Of a stretch of DNA of 64,000 nt, positions 12,101-22,712 are shown piece by piece. Both the position numbers and the translations under genes were made by a program. The stretch is from Hyphochytrium catenoides. Taxonomy: Eukaryota; Sar; Hyphochytriomycetes; Hyphochytriales; Hyphochytriaceae. The stretch covers positions 56,949 to 120,948 of the forward strand of contig FLMG01002723.1 of assembly GCA_900088475.1 (NCBI GenBank). The letters run 5' to 3'. Under the pieces are notes generated by a model. That model saw nothing but the letters and a program-made list of their open reading frames with translations, was not told the DNA's origin and ran no database searches. Within the stretch, counting starts at the first letter, position 1. Every line of letters begins with the position of its first letter.

Positions 12101-15100
12101 GGGGTAAGAGTAAATTGAAACAATGGCATACAAGCAGTTTAGACATGAAGCGGTGCAATATGGTGCCTGCAAGTATAGGCCCGGCTCTACAAAGGGATAT
12201 CTTCAGAGCCCTGATGCTATAAACTGACCTCAACATGAAGTAGATATCTCGTGTTCGGGCTGAGGTCACGAAACTGGAAAGCCCTAGGCTCATAAGGTAG
12301 CATGTCTACCGTGACCCCGTGCCTGTACAAGGGATCGGCGAGCATGCCCGAGGTTTAGCGTGATAATAGCGAGGAGGTAGGTCAAACAAAGCAATTACGA
12401 TTTTGAACGCAGAGTGCGAGTAAAGGTTGCCAAGTAAAAAAGCCTCATCAGAAACCAGAAGTGTGTACGACGGGTTGCCTCTTAAGACTAGACGGTATGC
12501 ATCGGATTGTCTCTCGGTACCGTTGCTGTTTTTGCTCATTGCTCAGTATGCAGGTAACACGGGATCGACTGTCCACTTCCACCAAGACTCGAGCTGTGGA
12601 AGAGGTTATTTGACCAACCACTGGACCAACCTAATGATAGAAGGCCCAAGCAAGAAGTGAGGACAGACATCCACCTCATCAAGGAAGAGCACCAGTGACA
12701 GATACTAACACTATAGAGAAGAAAAAGGTTCATATCCAAGCGATATTAGCTGTCTAATAGATTTCTAGCACGTTGCTACTAGCCTCACACAAGCATACCG
12801 TAATCTGGGCGTACGCTTGTTGAGGATAGAAGATCCCGGATACTTTGGCTTGGAGGGGATGGTCGAGGACCTTAAGATCCAACAAACCGTATGGCGCTAC
12901 AGTGTATCGTGGGATAGAGAAATGAGAGTGGAGGTAATGAGGCACGAGAAGTCTGACAAAGGTGAAAAGCGAGATAGACGATGGAAAGCGTGTAGCAGCG
13001 TATATAGAGCTCTAAATTTCACACAACAACAGACACGGCTAAACTGTACCGGCCGACGGAAGTGAGTTGGAAAGGGTTCCGTCTTCGACTCTGCATATGA
13101 ATGGTCCCAAATGGAACTCTGTGGCAGAGCTTGTCTTTGCTGGATCTGAATCTTTTGCAGACCTTGCGCTAGCGCTATCTTCCCTTGTCATCCAAGAGGA
13201 AGATACTTGAAACTCAGTTAGCAGTGGCTCTTCTCTCTGGAAATGTGAGACTCTGATCGACACGTTCTTGCCTACCCCTGCTAGTGCGGAACTGACGATG
13301 GCGATATCTCTTCTCGAGTCCTTAAGTCGAGATTCAGTGATTAGAAAAGGTGAATAACAGCTGTGCCCCTTTGTCCCCCATCCCTGAGTGTCTCGCGTAT
13401 GTATATATCCTCCTTTCCCTTAGGGTATCTGCCTCTTCTGTCTGACCTAGTATTTCACTTACCATTGCTTTCCATACCATCAGAAGTTCAAGAAGCTCCA
13501 CCAGCGTCTTTCCGTGGCTCCACCATTCGCTTTCGGCGTCAGAAGAGAGTGGAAGAAGAGGGAAAGAGCTGATGAGGAGGATGGTACTCTTCGCTCCTTC
13601 GTGCTGAAGGATAGTCTGGAGAGCCCTGAGATGGGAGACAGATAGGGCTTGCCCCTCTGATGTGCCATTGATATAGGCATCTTCGCTGGTATCCAACAAC
13701 AAAACAAGGCAGGTTCCGAAAGCCTTTTTCTGTACCCCCAACTTGCCTAGAGAATCTTGAGAAAACGCTGGTGAAGAGATAGAACAAGGGGGAGTATAGT
13801 AGATATCAGAGCCAGTTGTCACCAAGAGCTGGTGCTGATATTCGTGCACGGCATCCCAGATGATTCTCCTCAAGCTGGGGTGATAGAGCTGTCGTTTTGA
13901 GTGAATGCCTAATTCAGGGGGCATTGGCAAGATTAGTCAGGATGCGGAATGCACAAAAGTAAGAAGTTTTTTGTTCGAACAAGGACCACGCCAGGCTGTG
14001 GACATGGCGGAGGATGGTACGACATAGACCACAAGGATAAAAGCAACACCTACCTCCTAGATCAGGGAGGCTAACTACTAGAAAATTTGAAGCGTGAGAG
14101 AGGACCTCGCTTCTGCCGGGAACCGTCCACAATCGGCGGTAAGCTTCTTTCACCCTCTTTTTTACTCTCTCTGCTGCTTGGCTCATTATTTTAAAGAGAG
14201 CGTTCCTTACCCCCTCACCACCTTCGCCTTTGTTACTTTCAACTCCATCATCACTCTTAGCATATCGGTCAGGGCCGCTCCACATGTCGAGTAGCGGAGG
14301 GTCCACCGCCTCGTCCAGCGCAAAGGCTAGCGTCTGTCTTAACTCACAAAAGAGGGAGGACAACTCATCCTCTAAGCATATCTGGCCGGAGTTAAAAGTA
14401 GATTAGGTCGTAGAAGTGGGTCGTGGGAGATTAACCTTCATTATCGCAGAGCTGCGATGACGGAGCATCTATCATGTGGGAGATCTTAATGGCACCCAGC
14501 AGGACTGTACGATGGCTCACCTGTCCTGCCAAATGTACAATAAAGTGAAATGGCGGCCTAGGGGACATCTGTGCGGAGCTGAGTCCGTCCCATACAGGGC
14601 AATCGGGATTACTGCCTCCCGCAAGGGTCAAGAAGGAGAGGGACAAAGGATGCTGTGGCAGTGTCCTCAAGCATCCTACGTGTGATACTCCAGATGCAAC
14701 CCCCTATATTGAGCTTGGCTGAGACTTAGGTAAAGGTAGACACTTTCGAAGGAAGATTGTGAATGCTGGCCTAGGCCAATAGAATGCGGACATACAGCAA
14801 CCGAGAATATCACCTTTAACGAGGTTCTGCCTCCTACCTGGAAGTATACCAGGTAGCTCCGCTCAGGCTCGAGGCCTGTAACTGTCAGAACCTTAGGGAC
14901 GTTAGCCTCCATTCTCTGTTTCTTCTTCATCCTGCGCAATCATTTTAGACAGTCAACGCTTCAAACACATCTCATTTTGCATAGCAGTGCTATCTTTGCG
15001 ATGCATCGTCTCTCTCGCCGCTCTAAGGTGAGACCTTGTTTCACAGTCTTAATTACCTCCTACATACGATTATATGATTCCTTTCACAGTCAGCACTATT

Positions 15101-18100
15101 TGTACTTACGTGTTGAGGCTGACTTGCTCTACCAGTAGGCAGTCGATGGTACAGTCTTGGTCGACCTCAAGTAAGATGCAAGCGAAGGTGCTATTCACCT
15201 CTCCGATAACAGGCCCCAACTTCAAAGGACAAGAAGGAGGTTAACCAAACTTAAAGCCAAGCGTGATGCAAACGGCTGAGTCCGTGATGAAGCAATGCCG
15301 TTCGTACCACAATATTTGGCATTGGAAACGCCAGAGCCCGAACATACTCGCGTTGCTGGGACGATATGTAGTCACCTGCGCAGTCAATCACCACGTAGGG
15401 ACACCAACCCTTGAACTCGTCCGTACCGTCTATTAGAGAGAGAGGGAACTCGATGAGGACGGTCAAGCCCGGTCGCAGTCTCAGCAGGAAGATGTAGGAA
15501 CATTAAGGACAGCAATTGATCAAGAGATACAGGCCAAGACCACGAAAGAGTGAAGAGTAATCTCAACCATCCTGCTTCTCGACACATTTCACATGCGCTT
15601 TGTGATACGCTGTATACTGCTTTCCAAGGGTTGAGGTCGCGGTAGTGACCTGACCCCCTAAAGGATTGATACTTGTATCGCTCGAGGTTGTCGGAAGGGT
15701 AATGTTCCAGGAAGTTAGGGAAATCTGTGTCAGGACAATTTTCTCCCTGACATCCCCAGCATCTTCAAAAGCAGAAGAACAGACGGCCGTCTCAACTGGA
15801 CAGTGTATGCACGGTGAGAAAGCTAGTACATGCCTGTCTTCATGTCTGTCTTCTCCCTGAGTGAAGATTGCATTAGTATCGACAAGCAGATATGTATAAA
15901 ACTCACTAGTCGTTGACTTCCTACAGATGAGCACACTTTGAGTTCTCTCTAACAGCTTGGTACTCTCACAGATCTAAGGGGTCGGATGGCGGTAAGCCGA
16001 GATCAACCTGGTCAAAAAAACCCTGGACAGCATTCATTATTCCTTGTAGGGTCTGTAGGCGGCTCCCCTCTTCTTCATTATACCCAACAGGAACCAGAGG
16101 GTCACAATTTGAGAAAATCAGAACTTGGAGGGGACCGTTAATCTCCTCATTCAGGCACTTCATGATGCCTTCGGACACCTGGAAAGGCACAAGTGACAGA
16201 TCCCATGAGCCCAGGCTATTTTGCCTAGAAGAAAAACACAACTGTAGACTGTGAACATGAGGCTCATAACGCAGAGGGCAACAGCAGACGGTATCTAGCG
16301 CGTCTGGTTTGGCCTACCGAACGGAATGCGCCTGCGGAAGTCGTACAGCGCGAAATTATAAGGACCGCGTCCCCAAGCTGCAGAATGTCAGCGGACGTAT
16401 TGCTGCCCTCTTTCTGTCGCTCCTCGCTTTCCCAGTCACTGTGTGCCCCGGTTGCTCCCCCACTCCTTCCAGCGCCACCTTCGGGTGGACCAAAGTATTG
16501 GTCCTGCAGCTCCTTGAAAGATCTCTCGAGTTTGTCAACGGCTCCGGGAAAACGAGAGAAAACTGTCTCCCTGAGCTCTGGAGGAAGGTCTACCCATAGA
16601 TCAGCTAGGAGGGTAAGCTTAGCCAGAGGTACTCTGCGATATCCCTGTAAATATTGTCTCTATAACAGGTTTGTACTTGCGTACCTCGCCCTTCCAACCC
16701 TTTCCCCGGTGCCATATCCTACACTTCGACCTCAGCCCCTTACCTTTGTTGTAGACAAAATAGCTCGCTTTGCTAGCAAGAGTCCAGCGTACTAGCGGTA
16801 ATGAGAGAGCCTTTAAGAAAAAATCTCTGAGGCCTCCTCTCACCGCATTGAGTCCCTACGAGGAGGACGTGAGCGTTCAATACGACAGGCAGAAGGTAGC
16901 AACAGAGAGTCTTGAAGAAGCTGTAAGGGTCGCTGTACCTGATTCTCATTGTCAGCGATGAGTATACGAAGGAGCTCTAAAACTGTTTCCTTTGGAGGGA
17001 TGAGTGGGCGGAGGTGAACTATCGCTTTATATTCCATCATCTTGGTTTGTTCTTGTCGTAATGGACTTAGAATGGGAGAGAAATGAAATTGAGAGGTAAG
17101 AGAACGAAGTTTCTTTACACTTTTATGCATCCACGATGAGTGAGATTGAAGAAGGACAGCTTGCGTACCTCTGACCGATAAGGTTTGGGCTCAAAGCACT
17201 TGTTAAGACTAGTAGAGGGTATGAATGCTCCTCTTCTCCTTGCTCTTTATCTTGGGGCTGTCCTTCACTTTCGGCCTCTCGCTTTGGCACTTTCCCATCC
17301 TTGTGAAATTTCCGCAGTTGTCGAGGCATTGGAGGAGTATGGAGGATGCAGCTGGGGCATCTACTATCCCTGCCGTTCACTTTGTAGAACTGAACGATAT
17401 ATGTGCTCTCTGGGAGGAGACCATCAAAGATGAAAGATGATGGCAACCCCCCTCGTATCTCCTGTCGTTGCACAGCATAGTTGCCACCGGTGGGACACGT
17501 TCTTTTGATGGAGCAGACAACTGCGGGTGAATAGGGCCGACAGGGAAGACAAGCCAGGAAGACGAAAAGGTGAGGGCGGGACCATTAGCAAACCACGCAA
17601 AGAGAACACAAGAGATGAACGAATGGTGGGAAGCCACAAAATGCTGCCAAACGATGTCTCTAGGTTAAACCCGGGATTAGACACACTAACCTTCCGCTGA
17701 CTGGCTAATCTCTATTAGAACTCTCGCCTTCGAGGAGGTAACCTATTTGGAAAATGGTCATCCTTCTCTTGGCCAGCTGGGAGCGGCGCTGATCAAAGCA
17801 GCTTGAATACAGGAGAAAAAGGAGAACTGGAAAGTAATAAGAGAAACGGAGTTCGGTGAAGTAAAGCGTTAAAAAAAGAGAGCAAGTACTCTATGACTAA
17901 GGGAACGGGAGACAGTCACGTAAGTTTGGGGCACAAAGGGAGATTGAACAAAGGCTACCTCATGAACTATAGGTCCCGCCACCATAAACGGAAAGGAGAG
18001 CTCCGAGAAGGAGGAAGTGAGTCTCCGATGGTTCTGATCATCTGCCATGGATGTGAGAAGTGCTTGTAATCTCCCCAACAGCTGATCTACAGCTATATAA

Positions 18101-19377
18101 AGTCGAGGAAAGAGGTCCAGGTAGCGTGAGAAGCCTCTCACTAGGTCGTTATCCCTCGCCCACTGTTGGAGTTCCTCTATGTTGATGGCATCTCTGAGTA
18201 AATGAGGAGGAAGAACAGGCGGAAATAGGATGTTTGAGAAAGCCATAAGTTCAGAATTGAAGATCAGAATTGAAGACCAGAAGCAAGGAGGGAGAGGTGA
18301 CCAGGGAACAACTGCTTCACAAGGATTAAACCGCTTCACAGATGAGAACGTTGACGACTGCAGGGTTGTAGAACATAGATCAGGGTTGGGACAGAGACCT
18401 TAGTAGGCATGGATGCCAGTCCTACCTCTTCATAATACTAGCTTCCATAAAAGCGGAGGCGCTGACTAAAGATGCCACATCCCCCATTTTGAGACCTTCC
18501 CCGGGATAAAGTCCGAGGCGCTGCAGCCCCGAAAGGACAGAGCGAACTAACATCGACAGCTCGTCTTCTGAGATCTCGTCTGCCCGGTCAAAGTCGAACA
18601 TTTTGAACAGGACGTTCAGTTTGTCCACAATGCTCCCTCTTCCTAGAATGATCCAAACACTGAAGAGCTACGAAACGGAGGAAGCAGCAACGTCAGAGAA
18701 CCCAGCCCCCGAGTAGTCTCTAAGACCAAGCCTAAAACTCTTTGAGTGGATGGGGCGCAGCCATTGAGATAACACGATCCAGAAGAGAGCCCATGCCAAA
18801 ACTGCAACAAGTAAGGAACTGCCAACCGTCAGTGAAGAAAGACGTGATGCCATGGCTGAGACGATAAGGCGGTTCACTTTCATTGAAAGAGTAGCCTTCA
18901 GAAACACTGCGTTACCTCGAGAAGGTCCACCACCCCATCTTCCGCGCCTTCAAAAAGCTCGAACACTTCTCGCAGGGTGATGTGTTCGTCGAAGCTCTCT
19001 TCCTCCTCACCGTACTTCCTAATCTTTAGCAATATACTTCGGTCGACGGTCCGCTCTCCGTGGAGCTCTGGGGCTGAAGGTGGACGTGAAAGATAAGCCT
19101 CAAAATGAGGAGCAGGTAGCTCTTCACCCTCTGCTTCCTCCTTCTGCTTGGGTAGGGATCTAGTAAGGAATTTCCTCCTGCCCACTAGTTTGACCAGCTC
19201 CTCGTAGTCCAAGGAGTAGACACTTGGGTCATCGTCTGCTCTCTGTGCGAAGTGCATCCGAAACAAGTCATTGACATCTTGTACATCCCACTTGCTGGCC
19301 GCCTCAGCAAAGTTGAGTAAGTACAGCAGGCGCATCCTGCTGAGCTCCGAGGGTATCTTCATCCCTCTTCTACTCAT
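6345..19377 (-). CDS. Giant EF-hand plus four tandem PhoD-like (degenerate) phosphatase modules
   Basis: About 13 kb of minus-strand exons that read as one protein of roughly 2,000 residues. Order from the N-terminus: an EF-hand module (about 19377-18000), then four repeats of a Fn3-like N-domain (DUF7800-like, with GPVIG and L-P-x-x-x-Y-x-V motifs) plus a PhoD/metallophosphatase-like domain, at about 17975-15300, 15230-12550, 12540-9393 and 9165-6345. Module landmarks recur in fixed order: HLxxQ, YRxxWxxP, a buried strand, YQxQL, a LISSxPL strand and an IIICG-like strand. Canonical PhoD metal motifs (HLGDxxY, WDDHD) are replaced in every module, so catalysis is doubtful. Junctions 1-2 and 3-4 splice in compatible phase; junction 2-3 is unresolved. 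No transmembrane segment is evident. The N-terminus is uncertain: an acceptor lies just before the Met at 19377 and further exons may exist up to about 20.2 kb. The alternative is a run of two to four adjacent paralogues. Confidence 0.68.
9393..12540 (-). other. PhoD-like module 3
   Basis: The Fn3-like end is FQFRDLSPNTRYLLHVEV near 12220-12275. Then comes IRLGFVYGNDPLALAPEEEK, equivalent to the segment before the first metal motif. The motif itself reads FDVLVHAGSQ followed by a GTGGGT donor, with Ser at the canonical Asp. Later landmarks are RDQYRRTWNWPGLQQLLNSC, then WSLND (for WDDHD), KAWFQYQEQL, LIIVSELPLVWAS and RDAIIICGERSNL (for GDxH). The module ends YFKDYDRE and splices from 9393 to 9165 in phase with module 4. 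Confidence 0.66.
12550..15230 (-). other. PhoD-like module 2
   Basis: Opens LGPVIGEVNSTFACILLEVD and then the Fn3-like VTGLEPERSYLVYFQVGG. The first metal motif reads FIVHLAGQ, with Ala where the canonical Asp should be, and is immediately followed by a GTGAGC donor. The next exon starts at DELSSLFCELRQTLAFALDE. The region corresponding to WDDHD reads VVSLPDL after YRRLWTVPGRSEVLSHASNF. The helix AVHEYQHQL matches YQxQL; STILLISSFPLLP and RRDIAIVSSALAGVG match the late strands, with GDxH replaced by SSAL. Confidence 0.64.
15300..17975 (-). other. PhoD-like module 1 (most degenerate)
   Basis: Begins with FMVAGPIVHE (near 17960), continues VTSSKARVLIEISQSAEG, then the Fn3-like FIFDGLLPESTYIVQFYKV. 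The position of the first PhoD metal motif reads IVHLRPLIPPKE. The second is preceded by LPLVRWTLASKASYFV and reads YNKG in place of WDDHD. The helix FKELQDQYF corresponds to the YQxQL helix of the other modules, and QVLIFSNCDPLVP and SVLICRKSTT to the late beta-strands. It ends ALAFPMPNIV, spliced at a GTACGA donor to module 2. No catalytic ligand is recognisable, so this is probably a non-enzymatic domain. Confidence 0.62.
18000..19377 (-). other. EF-hand module at the N-terminus of the giant gene
   Basis: Exon 18918-19377 ends in a degenerate EF-hand (FELFEGAEDGVVDLLE). Splicing to an acceptor near 18671 gives LFSVWIILGRGSIVDKLNVL and then a second EF-hand, FKMFDFDRADEISEDELSML. In the second loop positions 1, 3, 9 and 12 are D, D, S and E, but position 5 is Ala. 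A further exon near 18050-18190 (INIEELQQWARDNDLVRGF) resembles the exiting helix of a third EF-hand. The arrangement is that of neuronal-calcium-sensor-like EF-hand modules. The ORF of 79 codons at 18668-18907 lies in the intron and is probably not coding. Confidence 0.7.
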
Positions 19378-20278
19378 CGCTAGCCCTTCTTCGTCACCTG
19401 GCGCATGCCGCGATGCGCAGTTTGCTGTTAAGGACCTGGCATGGCGTCATTCCTGAAGTAAAAGCTTCTAAATGGCCGAGCGCTTTCTGACCACTTCTAC
19501 TTTGGGTCAGAGGGTTATCGGGAGCAGCCCATTGCATGTAGCTGTCTCTTTGCCGGAGTAGCGCATCTCATGTATGCACGTATGATGTCCATCAAATAGG
19601 ATTTGGAGATGGCAAGAAGGGTAATGTTGAGAGGAGAAAGAAAAGAGAGAGAGAGAGGATGAGAGATGAGGGAGAGAGATGGCCGTGAGAGACAATGGTG
19701 TGGGCGGGAGAAGGAGGGATGAGAAGCTCCTCTTCCGATCCACAGACGTCTAAAATGTCCCTTCGTCTTTTGAGCTCTTCAGTCATTACTACAACCGGCC
19801 GTGACAGAGCTAACAGGGCAATAGCCACTACGGCTCAAGGGTTATTACTACATCTTTTGAAGAGAAGCATGATTGAGGCACTTCAAGTCCTCCAGCCGGG
19901 GGCTGGAGCGTGTACACTAATTAAGAACTCTTCCTCCTCTTCCTGGCCGATGGAGATACCTCTAAGAAGTGCATGGTCCCTCTCCGCACCTCCTGGTCGA
20001 GCTTATCAAGACATAATGCTGGTGCTGCTCGCCAAGGCGCCAAGACTTATAGTTGTCAGATACTCAAGGGCGGAAGGTGGTGTACTTCTTCGTGAGATCA
20101 GCTCGCTGTTTAATGAGCACATCAGGTTGAGGTCAAAGGATCTACTTCGCAGGTGGGAGTATATTGTACACTTATTATCCTCGCGATGTCACTGTTCTAT
20201 ATATATGGTATGTGATGCCTCTTGAGTGCACGAATAGCACTGGATAGATGCTGTCCCAACCCCGAACAGCTCCTTTGG
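19378..20278. other. Interval between the EF-hand/PhoD gene and MIOX
   Basis: It contains a purine-rich GAGA tract near 19621-19683. A minus-strand coding-like piece (MTEELKRRRDILDVCGSEEE, near 19788) may be an upstream exon of the giant gene, with a second short open piece near 20000-20120. A 176-codon plus-strand ORF at 19695-20225 spans the interval, but its composition is poor and no domain is seen. I could not build a confident splice model here. Confidence 0.35.
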
Positions 20279-21710
20279 TCACCACTCTAGCTTTCCAGGG
20301 ACGTACATGTCAATGAGAGACAAATAGTAGGGCCAAACCTTCTTGATATCTGGAGGGGTGTCGGACTTCGTATAAAGGTCAAACCGGTTGAACTCTTTTA
20401 CCCATTCCCTGATCTCATAGTCTTCCTCCACCATCAACTCCTCATAGTGATGATCCCGGTGCCAGGGGTAGCAGCTATGAAATCTGACCATGGCCAATCC
20501 CTCCTCAGGAATAGCAACGTTATTGTGCACTAAGACGCGGTAGAGATATTCGTCATGGCCCCAGGTTAGCCGTACATTCTTCATTCCACAATGCCGCTCG
20601 TACATTCCTGTGGGCGTCATATACCTACTTCAGGCGAAAGTGCAGAGAGGGACGGACGGAGGGGGACAGCGAGGCAAGTCAGAGGATAATATTGAAAGAC
20701 GCAGGAAGTGGAAGCACGGTAGAATGCTCATGTAGGGCTAGGGGTGGCAGCTCAGATACGCTCGCTCACTTCTCATCGCAATCCGCCTTTCTCTTTCGCT
20801 ACCCGCTGCCGAACACCGCTCTAATTTCTCCAGCTCCACTCTGCTACATCTTCCACCACTGCCTTGTAGAAATTTCTCATCTATCAACTCTTGTATCTCT
20901 TCGACAAGGTCTACATCTCTTCCGTACCTACCTCTCGTCAATCATGTCAGGACAAAGCCTATTGAATTGTGGAAAAACGTTGGAGTCTGGCAACTGGCAA
21001 CCTACGACCCAGGAGTCTCCTCCAAGCGCCCACTGATTAGTCTGTCCCTGTCCATCCTCTTCACACCCCCAGAGATACTGGATCTTTCCCAAATCGTGAA
21101 TGAGGCCAACCAGCTGGAACCAGTCGGGATGACCGGCCTTGCGGATTCCTAAAAAGGGAGAGTCATAATGTTCAGTCCTATGTCACCTTTGACTTAAAAG
21201 ACCCAGTGAAAACGTATAGGTCCCCTTACGATCCGTCGCTGCCTGTGTCTCTACAGTCTACGATATATGATCGAGCCTCGAGTCAATACTCATCGCGTCT
21301 AGCTAACACGTTTAGTCTTCCCCTTGGCAATAGCGGCTATGCCGCAGTAACCTATTGCGCTTACCTTCTGCTGTCTGTAGTAAGTGGTCTATACTTGACA
21401 CGTCTATATCAGGGTCAGAAGCGTCTATGAACTTGTCTACCAAGTTCAAAGCTTCAACGATCGTCATCTTGGCGTGGTCAAACTTGCAGTACTTCTTTTC
21501 CATCCGTTCAACAAAGCGGACAGTCTGGTTCAACCTCATAAGGCGATAGTGACTTTCAACGATCGCTTGAGTTTGATGGTCCTCTTCTCCCACTGAATCC
21601 TCATCGGTAGTGCTTCCACCCATCTCTGCGCTTCTACGGCGTCGTCGCCCAGAAGCCGAGCTCCATTGGGGAATATCAGAGCTCATCGTTGGTTCAGATG
21701 AAGTACTCAT
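20279..21710 (-). CDS. MIOX: myo-Inositol oxygenase (MIOX)
   Basis: Non-haem di-iron enzyme that cleaves myo-inositol with O2 to D-glucuronate, feeding inositol breakdown and uronic acid supply in the cytosol. Three exons, 21365-21710, 20932-21148 and 20279-20624, sum to 909 nt (302 aa) with all junctions in phase. After a polar, Arg/Ser-rich N-terminal 40 residues come HYRLMRLNQTVRFVERM and KFDHAKMTIVEAL. The di-iron ligands are all present: His in HLLQTAEG, His-Asp in LIHDLGK, His in TWGHDEYLYRVL, His in MVRFHSCYPWH and Asp in EFNRFDLYTKSD. It ends in the family-typical SLIDMYVPGKLEW. The stretch between the exon 2 and 3 landmarks is slightly shorter than in animal MIOX (MIDERYMTPTGMYERHCG). 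It is divergent from the kinesin gene with a shared upstream region. Confidence 0.96.
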
Positions 21711-22712
21711 TCTTTACACAGAAAAGCCTACTGAACCCCTTAGGAATATTTCAGGGCGCATTCGAGGCCAAGATACGTACTCCACCAGCGATTAGCTGTG
21801 TCTGCACCGAGCTGGAGCATTTTTCGTCTCGATAGATTCCCGCCGACTCTGCGAGTCAAGAGCACTTCCAATAAGGACCAGTAGAGGCGTTAAAGTAGAC
21901 TGAGCTAGGTGCACCTTCGCTGTTTGACTCACTCTTCGGCAGTGGCCTTCGCCAGCTCCTACAGTCTAGAGACCATCGATAGTCGTCCTTCAATGTTATA
22001 AGTCATCTGGCATCAGCAGCCAGGCTCAGTAGTAAACGTAGTCACTGCAGGTCGAGAGAGCTTCTCTGACCCCAGATGCAAGCTTTATAATAGTAGAGGC
22101 GGCTGATGAGCCTTAGCCACAGAGACAGTGATAGTGACAGTCGCAACGCTGCATGGCTGTCGAGATCCCTCAGCGTAATAACACCTCATTGCTCTGCAGC
22201 AGCTGGTCTCCAACTGCTATTGGGTTGGCATTGCGGCCTCCTTCTGACCACTTTATCCTGGAGGAACGTCTACCCCTTTGCCTTTCCTCCTCATACGAGT
22301 AGCTTTGGTGCAAGAAGACGCCCACACCACGAATATCAGAAATTGGTTATATGATGATTACCGAAGCTAATTGATTTCTTCAGTGATTCTCTGTCATCCG
22401 TTATGGATCTCTCTCTCCAACTTCATTTTTCTAGGGAAATCGGTAGATTGTGGAGCTCAGAACTTTGCCAGGTTAGTTCTCCTTGCTCGCTTCTGACAGT
22501 TCCCTGGCCTTAGTGATGCCGCTCTATGGCGCACTGATCACGCGTAAGGAACGGAAGCATCGGGCTACTCCAGCAGAAGTAGAAGTGTTCTCTTGGTGCG
22601 TCCACACCTGGGATAGCTACGATGATCGCTAGAAAGTAGCACCGTGCGCCTCTGATAGGTCCAAAGAGTCCTCCCATCATGACTTCGGAGCACCGTTGCT
22701 GATCTCGACGAC
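21711..22712. promoter_or_regulatory. Divergent intergenic region, MIOX / kinesin
   Basis: One kilobase between the start codons of MIOX (minus) and the kinesin (plus). It must carry both promoters. I see no clear TATA box or repeated operator-like motif, and the short ORFs here have poor composition. Confidence 0.4.

Noticed and set aside
18668-18907. Minus-strand ORF with a hydrophobic segment that looks like a transmembrane helix
   Set aside because: Splicing across it (about 18917 to 18671) restores a continuous EF-hand pattern in phase, so it is best read as an intron.
19695-20225. Plus-strand ORF of 176 codons between MIOX and the giant gene
   Set aside because: No motif, no splice context and weak composition; parts overlap likely minus-strand exons. 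Kept only as a note on the interval.
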